64,000 nt of DNA from Helianthus annuus (lineage: Eukaryota > Streptophyta > Magnoliopsida > Asterales > Asteraceae). Under the pieces are notes generated by a model that saw nothing but the letters and a program-made list of their open reading frames with translations, searched no databases and was not told the DNA's origin. The position numbers were made by a program, and so were the translations under genes. The stretch is from contig NC_035433.2 in the NCBI RefSeq assembly GCF_002127325.2, positions 17,100,611 to 17,164,610 on the forward strand, written 5' to 3'. How positions within the stretch are numbered: the first letter of the stretch is position 1; every line of letters begins with the position of its first letter. This document shows, in pieces, positions 22,443 through 31,401 of the stretch.

Positions 22443-23640
22443 TTACCCCAACGATAGGTAACACCTTTCTGTGTCAACATGGTAAGCGGCTGTGCGATTT
22501 TTGGAGAAGTCTTTGATGAATCGTCTGTAATACCCCGCCAAACCCAAGAATTGGCGTATTTCTGTTGGTGTACGCGGTGCAGGCCAGTTCCTGATCGAAT
22601 CTACCTTGGATGGATCGACATGGATCCCATCCCTGTTCACCACATGGCCTAGAAAGTGGACTTCTCGAAGCCAGAAGTCACATTTAGAAAACTTGGCGTA
22701 CAATTGTTCCTTTCGAAGAAGTTCCAAGATAAGACGTAAGTGCTGCTCGTGTTCCTCCTGACTCTTAGAGTAGATCAGAATGTCATCGATAAAAACAATG
22801 ACGAACTTGTCGAGATAGGGTTTGCACACCCTGTTCATAAGATCCATGAAAACTGCAGGCGCGTTCGTTAGCCCAAAAGGCATGACTAGAGACTCGTAAT
22901 GTCCATAGCGAGTTCTGAATGCTGTCTTGGAGACGTCCTCATCCCGGACTTTCAGCTGATGATATCCTGACCTTAGATCAATCTTGGAATAGTAACTCGA
23001 CCCTTGCAACTGGTCGAATAAGTCGTCAATACGTGGAAGAGGGTAGCGGTTCTTCACGGTGACCTTGTTCAGTTCGCGGTAGTCTACGCACATCCTGAAA
23101 GTGCCATCCTTCTTTTTCACGAATAATACTGGAGCTCCCCAAGGCGAAGAGCTTGGACGAGTGAAGCCCTTATCCAAGAGCTCTTGTAGTTGCTTCGACA
23201 GTTCTTCCAGTTCAGTTGGAGCTAAACGATACGGTGCGCGGGCTATTGGTGCTGCTCCTGGAGCTAGCTCGATTTGAAACTCGTCCTGGCGCAGGTAAAT
23301 CTTCAGGAAACACTTGAGGAAAGTCGCGTACAACTGGAATGTCCTCTATTCTCTTCTCTCTCAATGATGCGTCAGTAACAAGTGCTAACATAGCAGTGTG
23401 GCCCTTTCGCAAACACTTCTGGGCCTTAAGGAAGGAGATGATGCCCACTACAGCACCACTCTTGTCGCCTTGAATTTCGAGAGGTTCTTGACCAGAACGG
23501 AAATACAAACAATCTTCTCTTTGCATAGGATCTCCGCTTGCTGTTGGGATAACCAATCCATCCCAATGACGATGTCGAAACTACCCAAGACTAGGGAATG
23601 AGGTTGATGGAGAATGTCTGACCAACTAAGACGAGGTTAC
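22443..23640 (-). pseudogene. Gypsy reverse transcriptase with truncated protease
   Basis: The RT frame (22443-23333) shows [55 protein letters not shown] and the active-site [11 protein letters not shown]. It loses frame after [12 protein letters not shown] second frame (23212-23556) carries the linker with [18 protein letters not shown]. Further upstream only the protease tail (LGSFDIVIGMDWL) remains; the DTGA active site present in the element at 31402-45361 is absent. A deletion joined gag directly to the middle of the protease. Confidence 0.8.
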
Positions 23641-24559
23641 AACCCTTGACTACCAGAAGATTGCTGACCAGTGCTCTGATAGTCATCAGTCTTTCGCTGC
23701 CGTGCCTGAGACTGAACTGAAGTTGAACCCTTGCTGAAGGTTCCATCCCACCTTCGCTTGTTATCACTGGGAATAGCAGAAGTAGTAGTAGTAGCACCAA
23801 TGCGTCTAGGCAGCTTGTTCTGTTCCACTGCCTGATCCGTGAGGCGATGAGCAAGATGAGTAACATCCTGGATAGTAGCAAGGTTGGTCGATGTCACATA
23901 ACTTTGAATCTCTGAGGCTAGACCCTTGAGGTACAATTCGATACGCTTGATCGGAAGGTCCACCATGGTTGGACACAAGATGGCCAGTTCGTTCGACCGT
24001 TTCGTATAAGCTTCAATCTCTGACCCCGTCATCTTCAAATGATAAAGCTCCACTTCCATCTTGTGGATGTCATCGCGTGTGCAGTATTCTCGTTTGATCA
24101 GTTCCTTGAAATCTTCCCAAGGTGTGGCGTTAGCAGCTGCCAACCCTAGGATCTGTACCTGCGCGTTCCACCAAGTTAGCACTATTCCTTCGAGAGTGCC
24201 AGTGGCGTACTTCACCCGGCGAGCCTCAGGGCATTCACACATTTCGAATACTGACTCGAGCTTCTCAAACCAATGGAGTAGTCCCACTGCTCCTTCCGTG
24301 CCACTGAACGTGCTTGGTCGACAGTCCATGAAGTTCTTGAATGTGCAGACAGGTTGCTGAGCGTTCTGACCCGTTGCGCGAGAAAGATAGGTCCAGGTTA
24401 AGCGCGAGAGTTGGGTCACGAGAGTAAGATCTAACATCCCAGGATAGGTTCGGAATAGCAGGTTATACCTCCTGCTTGTGCGGCTGCAAGCGCCGCAGCA
24501 ACTTGTTCGTTAATGAGAGCCGTCAACTGGGCTTGAGTCATGTTAACACGTCCAGACAT
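23637..24559 (-). pseudogene. Gypsy gag remnant
   Basis: The N-terminus (MSGRVNMTQAQLTALINEQV, start at 24559) shifts frame near 24440. The main frame (23637-24437) has the retrotransposon gag core, including FKNFMDCRPSTFSGTEGAVG, LLHWFEKLESVFEMCECPE, LTWWNAQVQ, WEDFKELIKREYC and LAHRLTDQAVEQNK. The expected CCHC zinc knuckle is missing, because the frame runs into the protease-gag deletion joint at about 23645. The product would be a capsid-like protein of a Ty3/gypsy particle. Confidence 0.8.
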
Positions 24560-24856
24560 GATCGAGTAGTAAGAGTAGCATAAGTGAGAATGGTTCGCGA
24601 GTAGTGCGATGACAAAAGAGTGTAAGCACATAGGTATTCTCATGCAATAGTGTCATGTGTATCTAAGCATACTACGAGCAAAGTTCTATGCAATTCTAGC
24701 ATGTAGGCAATAAACATAAACCTTATTACCTAGGATGTCGAGTCTGGCACGTGGAGCGAAGCGTCGTTGTGGATCGTTGAGAGCACTGTTCTGGTTATAG
24801 TCTGGTTTTAATAAAAACGTTTTCCCATATTAAAACCAAGTTCTCTATAACCAATG

Positions 24857-24868
24857 GCTCTGATACCA
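24857..24868 (-). promoter_or_regulatory. Nested gypsy element primer-binding site
   Basis: TGGTATCAGAGC on the minus strand, 3 bp from the 5' LTR. It is complementary to initiator-Met tRNA, as in the LARD and the element at 31402-45361. Confidence 0.85.
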
Positions 24869-24871
24869 ATC

Positions 24872-27320
24872 TGTCACACCCCCAAAATCCACACGCGGAG
24901 TACCACCGCTTGGGAGCGTGACTGACCAGTGACAAGCCACCAATCATATAGAACAATATATATAGTAAAAGTAATTGACATTAAACCAAACCAAATCCAT
25001 ATGAAAGGTGTTCCAAATCATAAGTAAGTTATCTCTATTTAGCGGAAGCGTATAAATAAAACCCATCATAATAAAGTATCAAATGTCATAAGTGTTTAAC
25101 AAGACAAACACGATCCAAGCCCACAACGACCAGCTCCTCCCTGTGCAAGCTCCACGTATCTAACGACCTGCAAGGCATGTAACAAAGGATCAACAACTAG
25201 TTGAGCGAGTTCACAGAAAGTAAATGCGTAATAGTAAATTCGTATGTAACATGTGGCTCTACTGGGCCGATAGTACGTTCTATTGGTGGGGGCTTCCCAT
25301 GTTGTATATCCACTAGACTATTCGTAACCATAGGTGTTCTACACATCCCGAGAACAGTAATACGTACAAGTTTACGTAGGTTTTACGTAAGTATCCTTCA
25401 CAACCGAGGATAGGGGTACGCGGGGGTTTACGTAGGTTTTACGTAAGTGCCTGACACAACCGAGGCAGTAGTAAGTATAAGTTCACGTAGGTTTTACGTG
25501 AGTATCCTTCACAACCGAGGATAGCAAGTAGCATAAGTATACGTAGGTTTTACGTATGTGTCCTGCACAACCGAGGACGATGGTATGGTAGTCTAGTAAC
25601 AGTGTATGCCTGAAATCTATTCAACCTTATTCCTTCAATCCCATTCCCAAACCCTGGGAATCCCATTCCCAAACCCTGGGACGATGGTATAATAGATCAT
25701 ACTAAGCATCATTGCAAAGAAATTCGGATTATTAGCATGCAATCCAGGTGACACCTAATAAAATCCGACTATTCATTACATCGCAAGGTTGGGCCGTATG
25801 TTATATCACAGAAGTCAGACTAGGTAACATGACAAGAAACTTGAACTAAGCATACATTACTTGAAAATTCGGACAAGGGCATAACAAACAAGCAACATAT
25901 GTCGGAATTATATAACAAACAACAGTCTGACATGTATGTATATTCAAAAGTCGCACAACACTTAAACAAGCAGATACTCGGACAAGATCACATCACAAAG
26001 CTCGGACTCCTTTTATATTTATAAAAGTCGGATATCACATAATGCCTACAAAACTCGGACCCTTTGTGTATGTATATAAAGATCGGACATGATCATGCAA
26101 TTTAAACTCGGCCAAGGGTAAAGTTCGGACAAGGGCTTCTCCTTCAAAAGTCGGACATGGGGGGGTGGGGGTTAAAACTCGGACCCAAGTCCACCCACTA
26201 AAGAAATTCGGACCATCATGAACAAGCAAAGCTCGGACCACATTCACATGTTAAAGTCAGACTATCTAACACAAGTTTAAAAGTCGAACAGCCCTTGAAA
26301 TCTTGTAAAAGTCGGACTCATGTGCATATGTTACAAAAGCTCGGACATGATACATTATATCACAAAGGTCGGACATGCTTTCCATCATCAACAGTTACAA
26401 CCAGAAACCCTATGCATAACAATTCATCAACATGTGCGACCCACTCATATGCAAACAATCAACATACATCATCAAGTCACTATTGCATGTGAGGTAACAG
26501 CTAGGGTTTGTCGGCCATTAGCTTGAGTGGTCAAATCAAATAAGAGGTCCAATTACATTTTATCACCTACAATTGTGTGGTGCAACTGAATATATATATA
26601 CATATGGCACAATGGCCGACCACCCAAATAAATTCCTATTCAATTGGCTGCACTTTCTGTACAAATCACATGCATTCAATTCCCAAAACAATAGGCAATA
26701 ATTAGATTCTACCAAGTCACAGAGCATTCACAAATCGTAATCTAATCAACACTATGTAATCGAGGTCATCACGTTATGTCTTTTTAATATATTCACATAC
26801 ACTTTTGTTAATCCAAATCGCATATGACAATATCCTTAACCATGAACTAAGAATTACGAAACATAAATCCACTCACCTAGAGCTTGACTAGACAAGATGT
26901 TCGTTGAATCGGAGGTTGAGCCGTTGGGGAAGGGGGTGTCCACAGCCGTCGCCAAAACAAGTGAGAGAATTAGGGTTTGTCTTACGTAACAAGAGTTTGC
27001 ATATATAATTAAGGATCTGGGCCGCAGACTAACTGGGCCGAGACCCTGACTGGCGAAACAAGACTCCGACGAAACGCCAAGGGTTTTGTCGAGTACGGTT
27101 ATAGCGAACTTCTAAGTTTCGTCGAGTGGGTATAAGGTTGCACAGGTTGTGTTAAAACTTTGACACATATATGAATTTTGACAATTAAACCAAACAATTA
27201 AACAGTCTAGTAATCAATCCATTAGCAAGGGTGCATGTATTACGACGCCACGGATTGTGAAAACACAGCTATGAAACAAGTAACGTGTCTAGCGAGGACC
27301 TGGAAACTTGGGTTGTCACA
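24872..27320 (-). repeat. Nested gypsy element right LTR (5' LTR)
   Basis: A 2449-bp LTR nearly identical to 17694-20361 apart from a deletion of about 219 bp next to a duplicated CCCAAACCCTGGGA segment at 25650-25682. A minus-strand TATA-like box lies at about 27001-27009. The paired-hairpin array (25334-25579) and the TCGGAC array are kept. Confidence 0.9.
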
Positions 27321-27658
27321 GTAACCGAGAGAGACCTTTTCTTTTGTGTGTATGAATATTAATATGCAGACAAAGATAGAGGTTAGAGAGTTGTGAGATT
27401 TTGTTTGGTGTGTGTTTAACGTGGAGGGGATATGGGTCAATATATAGAGATCTTGAGATCTTGGATAAATCTTATGGAAATCTAATGTGAATCTCACAAG
27501 ATATTGTAAATATTTTGTATAGATTTGAAAGGATTTTGCAGAGATTTTTGGTAAGATTCACAAGAAAAATCTTGTAGTAAAGATGTAATATATTACGTGC
27601 AGGTGTAGGCTTGTGGGTTTTGGTCTTGGGCCCAAGGCCTACAAGCCCATCTCATGCG
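27321..27658 (-). repeat. LARD right LTR, second part, truncated
   Basis: This part resumes with the GTAAC duplication and matches the left LTR at about 11546-11886. The match stops at CTCATGCGT (27658), after which unrelated GC-rich DNA begins. Confidence 0.8.
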
Positions 27659-28132
27659 TGGGGTATGGTGTGGGGGGGGGGGGAGTTTAGGGCATGGGTT
27701 GATACGTGGACTTTAAGCCCCCCTGCTGGTGAGTGACGTGTTGGGTAGGTATGGCAGGACGTGGCTAGCCCGCATGGGTTGGCCAGTTTTAAAAAAAAAT
27801 TAAAAAAAAGCCTAAAATTAAAAAATACACACAAAATTAAAAAAAAGCCTAACGGTTGGGGTAGCGATGTGGGCAGGCGTTGTGGTTTGGGTTTTATAGC
27901 GACTTGGGTGAACTGTTTGGCTTGGCCAAACTGTTATTTTTTAAATTTTAAACATAGCCGCTATGACCTAGCCAACCAGCCAATGAGAGCCGAACACGGA
28001 GAACCGCTAGGCATGCCCAACGCCCGGGCTGAAACCCCCGCCCAAGGGCCCAGGCCGAAACCTAAGCCCACCCAGGATGGTTACTTGGGCGTTTATACCC
28101 AACCCACGCCCCAACCCCGCCCATGCCCATAG
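27659..28132. mobile_element. GC-rich MITE-like block, possibly truncated
   Basis: The left end (GGGTATGGTGTGGGGG) and the right end (CCCCGCCCATGCCCATAG) form a loose inverted repeat, and the centre is A-rich. This resembles short plant DNA elements whose ends read GGGCATGGGCGGGG. Boundaries and target duplication are not clear. The left end coincides with the break in the LARD LTR. Confidence 0.4.
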
Positions 28133-28246
28133 TCTTATATTGAAACTTTACTCATAAAGTATATAAATTACTTGCAACTTTCTCTGTAGCATGCAAATTT
28201 CAAAAACATATTTTAGTCATAATAACATTTTAGAGAAATATATTAA

Positions 28247-28608
28247 GGGTTATTGGATTTTATCATCCCAAACTATTGGCTATTGACCGCTGCCACCCTC
28301 AACTATTACTTTGACGTCTGTCACCCCCAACTTAACACTTAGTATGTTCTGTCACCAAATCGTTAACTGATCACTAACTTTAGATCCCGTCACTATACTT
28401 TTGGGGGTATCATAGGGATCTTAGGACGGTTTTAGGGATCTTAGGACACCCCAAATGTATAGTAACAGGATCAAAAGTTAGTGATCAGTTAACGACGTGG
28501 TGACAGAACACACTAAGTGTTAAGTTTGAGGTGGCGGGCGTCAAAGTAATAATTGAGGGTGACAGTGGCCAATAGCCAATAGTTGGGGTTGATAAAATCC
28601 AATAACCC
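28247..28608. mobile_element. Mutator-type foldback MITE
   Basis: A 362-bp element made almost entirely of two inverted arms of about 165 bp that begin GGGTTATTGGATTTTATCA. It is flanked by the 9-bp direct repeat ATATATTAA (28238-28246 and 28609-28617). Long terminal inverted repeats with 9-bp duplications are the hallmark of Mutator-like elements. It has no coding capacity. It lies about 1.4 kb before GUN4. Confidence 0.85.
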
Positions 28609-28617
28609 ATATATTAA

Positions 28618-30006
28618 TGGTCTTGATTTATTTTTTGAACCGATCATATAGTGAGAAGTTACGCGTATACAAGTAATGATAAATTCTCAAGTCCAACAAC
28701 GTGTAAATATTAATTTGGCCAACAAGTTATGTTTTTAGTTAATATAGATTTAGTTATAGAAATGGAGCGAAGGTTCCCTTGTAACATCATGTGTAGTGGT
28801 TAAGGCCTATAATCTCTATAGATGTGGGGTTACATGATACGTGATAAATGTATAAGAAATAAAGGTTATGAGGGTTTATATAACTTAAGTGTGTAGTAAG
28901 ACCATACCCCTCAATTATATATAGATGTATATATAGGTGTATATATGTGTGTGAGATAGGATTGTAAAACCTCCCACTGTACATGGCCTAAACTTGTAAT
29001 GTTGTGAGAGAGCGATAAAGCGAATCCACCCTCACCCGAATCCAGCCAATGGACGTACTGCCTTCATTCATTTCTTATCTTACCCCATCATCTTCTTTAA
29101 CCAAGTTACAACTATAACCCCTCAACTTTTACTAATTTCAGTTTTCTATATTTTCTTTTAAGTGAAGAGAAATTTAACTTTAACAATCCAAATTAATATA
29201 ATTGGTTGCTAATAATACATACTAGTAATACAGCCAATGACATTTATTATCTATAACATTATAATTGAAGTAAAACTTAGTTGACAGAGAGTTAAGAGGA
29301 ATAAAGCTACGTTTTATATTAATCTGATATCGCTCTTAACACAAAAATAAAAAATAAAAGTTTCATTGTCACATTTATATAAAGCAAACTAAACTAATTT
29401 TGAATCAATTTGTGTTTGAAAAGTTTCTTCATTAATTTTCTTTTTCTATAATCAAGTTATTATTTCCAATAAATCTTGTTTATTTAGGTTTGCTTGGGTT
29501 TAAAACAATAAAACTTGAGTAGTTTGTTTGTAGTGATTTAATACTTTAAAGGAATTATTAAGTTTTAGACTGCTTTTATGATCAATTTCTTAATTATTGG
29601 AATGAAATTCTAAACAACCAACTAATTGCAATAATTTAATCAGTAAACCATATCTAATTATTGGAATGGAAATATGCTTGGGTCGTAATAATTTAATGAA
29701 ATTATTAATCAGTAAACCATATCTAATAACAATCATGATTTACTTCCATTATCATAATCAATATTATTATGTTCTTCTTGTGTTCAAATTAAGACTTTTT
29801 AACTAATTGTCAAAGTGGTTTTGTATCACATAAATTTTGAATTATTTCATGTAACTAAAATACTGCTAGAAGGACTAAATAATACTAAATTTAAACCTTT
29901 GGGGTTATAAATGAAAACTATGATCCATCATCCTACTTGTACTTTTGTTGTTTACTTGGTTATCAAAAAACCTCATCTCTCTGTCTCTGTGTGTGTCTAG
30001 AATACA
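28618..30006 (+). promoter_or_regulatory. AT-rich upstream region of GUN4
   Basis: No gene is seen. A CCAAT motif lies at about 29045 and a GATAA core at about 29015. A CT/TG-rich stretch at 29972-29999, just before the start codon, has the look of a short 5' leader. No clear TATA box could be assigned. Which of these sites function is not known. Confidence 0.35.
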
Positions 30007-30756
30007 ATGGCCACAAATTCTCTCCAATCTCTGAAATACAGCCACCGCACACCGCCACTTAGACGACGCCACTCACTAGACTCTCCGCCACCCACACTAC
30101 TACTTACCCCAAAGCCAAACACAGGCAACCAGACGATCTCCAGCTCCTCCACCACCGTAAAAACATACTCTCTCTCCTCCTCCTCCACAACCACCGCCCA
30201 ATCCACCACCTCGTTCGACCTCCTCCGCCGCCTCCTCGACGCCAACGACTTCCGTGAAGCCGACGAGGAAACCCGGCGCCTCATCATCGCACTCGCCGGC
30301 GAAGCTGCACAGAAACGCGGATACGTCTTCTTCTCTGAAGTCCAATTTATTGCGGAAGCTGATCTGAAAACAATTGACCAGCTGTGGCGGAACCACAGCA
30401 ACAATAAGTTCGGGTACAGCGTACAGAAACGACTGTGGGAGAAAGCAGACAAAGATTTCACCAAATTCTTCATAAAAGTGGGATGGATGAAGAAGCTGGA
30501 TACTGAAGTGTTGCAATACAACTACCGGGCTTTTCCGGATGAGTTCACGTGGGAGTTGACCGATGAGACCCCCGAAGGTCACCTGCCGTTGACGAATGCC
30601 TTGAGAGGGACGCAGCTGCTCAGTTGCATTCTCAGCCACCCGGCATTTGCAACTCAACAAGAAGAAACACCTCTTCTTGAAGAAGAAGAAGAAGAACAAA
30701 AACAAAGTAAGCTGCCAGTTGGCAAAGGCCTCTTTAAAACAAATTACAGTTTTTGA
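30007..30756 (+). CDS. GUN4: GUN4, chloroplast tetrapyrrole-binding protein
   Basis: A 249-residue intronless ORF. Residues 1 to about 68 are Ser/Thr/Pro/Arg-rich and lack acidic residues, as a chloroplast transit peptide would. The GUN4 domain spans about 70-215: a helical part (FDLLRRLLDANDFREADEET, RRLIIALAGEA) and the porphyrin-binding core (GYVFFSEVQFIAEADLKTID, LWRNHSNNKFGYSVQKRLWE, GWMKKLD, YNYRAFPDEFTWELTDETPE, GHLPLTNALRGTQLL). The tail has a Glu run and ends NYSF. GUN4 binds protoporphyrin IX and Mg-protoporphyrin and stimulates Mg-chelatase (CHLH/CHLI/CHLD) at chloroplast membranes; it was first found as a plastid-to-nucleus signalling mutant. The penultimate Ser matches the position reported as phosphorylated in Arabidopsis GUN4 (recalled, not checked). 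Codon use is GC-rich against AT-rich flanks. Context at the start (ACAATGGCC) is good. The gene appears intact. Confidence 0.93.
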   Translation: MATNSLQSLKYSHRTPPLRRRHSLDSPPPTLLLTPKPNTGNQTISSSSTTVKTYSLSSSSTTTAQSTTSFDLLRRLLDANDFREADEETRRLIIALAGEAAQKRGYVFFSEVQFIAEADLKTIDQLWRNHSNNKFGYSVQKRLWEKADKDFTKFFIKVGWMKKLDTEVLQYNYRAFPDEFTWELTDETPEGHLPLTNALRGTQLLSCILSHPAFATQQEETPLLEEEEEEQKQSKLPVGKGLFKTNYSF

Positions 30757-30898
30757 TGTGCAGTACTTGTTTCTACTGTACAACCAACTATTTCACAAGA
30801 ATTGCGCTAGGCAGACATGTTTCTCCAATTGTAAGGGTGTTTATTTTTTTGACAGAATTATATATTAAATCTTCTCCTTTTGGGGTTTCTCTACCTTA

Positions 30899-31255
30899 GG
30901 GTGTGCGGAGTGGGACGCGGCAAACCTCGGCAAACCTTTTTGCCGATCGGCAAACACCGCCGCCGAGGTTTTGCCGTTGCCGAACAACTCAAGAATCGGG
31001 GATGCCTTGCCGGTGCGGGGAAAGTGATTGAGAAAGAGAGAGGGTATTATGGGTGGGGTCCATTCCTATCTCAACCAATCACAACTTTTTCCTTTTTTTT
31101 TAAAAAAAAAATAGTTTACCACTTCACCAAGTGTCTAAACCATTGCCAACACTTTTCACAAAAGTTTAAACACTTTTGACTGATTGACATGGCGTGCTCT
31201 GATTGGTCGGTTTTTTGGTTTGCCACTCCAAAGTGTTTAACCACTCCTTACACCC
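30899..31255. mobile_element. PIF/Harbinger-type MITE behind GUN4
   Basis: A 357-bp element with imperfect inverted ends (left GGGTGTGCGGAGTGG, right CCACTCCTTACACCC), flanked by the 3-bp direct repeat TTA (30896-30898 and 31256-31258). TTA duplications and GGG-starting ends are typical of PIF/Harbinger (Tourist) MITEs. The left end is 143 bp after the GUN4 stop, so the MITE may lie in or next to its 3' UTR. Confidence 0.75.
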
Positions 31256-31258
31256 TTA

Positions 31259-31401
31259 TATGTGTGTGTGTATATATATATATATATGATATGATATGAT
31301 AATATCAAATTCATCGATTGTGGCTTAGGGAGAGTTAGGTTCTCGAGACCCAAATTCAATTTGCATTTGTGGTAGGGGTAGGGGTAGGGGTAGGGGTAGG
31401 G
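31259..31401. repeat. Microsatellites: (TG)n(TA)n and (GGGGTA)n
   Basis: A TG/TA run with a short GATAT repeat lies at 31260-31300. Five or more GGGGTA hexamers lie at 31371-31401 and end in the TAGGG target site (31397-31401) of the next element. The hexamer resembles but does not equal the plant telomere unit TTTAGGG. Confidence 0.8.

Larger units (their letters stand above)
17694..27320 (-). mobile_element. Ty3/gypsy element (chromovirus/Tekay-like), decayed, nested in LARD LTR
   Basis: A complete insertion of 9627 bp flanked by GTAAC (17689-17693 and 27321-27325). The LTRs lie at 17694-20361 and 24872-27320 and the primer site at 24857-24868. Between them are gag, RT, RNase H and integrase remnants on the minus strand, in the order usual for gypsy elements. 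Stops and frameshifts break the coding region, and a deletion removed the gag zinc knuckle and the protease active site. It is therefore not autonomous. Confidence 0.9.
8132..27658 (-). mobile_element. LARD-like non-coding LTR element, interrupted by a nested gypsy element
   Basis: Two near-identical LTRs of about 4.2 kb flank a 1.9-kb internal region with a primer site and a polypurine tract but no gag or pol. Large non-coding LTR elements of this shape are termed LARDs. The right LTR (the 5' LTR in element sense) is split at 17693 by the element at 17694-27320 and resumes at 27321. It stops at 27658, so about 458 bp that are present in the left LTR (11887-12344) are missing, and the outer target duplication cannot be seen. 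The 5 bp before the left LTR are TGTCG. Movement would need proteins from another element. Confidence 0.75.

Noticed and set aside
28770..28985. tRNA-like or SINE element before GUN4
   Set aside because: A weak AGTGGTTAAGG stretch exists, but no B box or A-rich tail is in place.
30100..30783. 227-codon ORF antisense to GUN4, and 174-codon ORF at 29997-30521
   Set aside because: Both are shadows of the GC-rich GUN4 frame. They show no known domain and have compositional bias.
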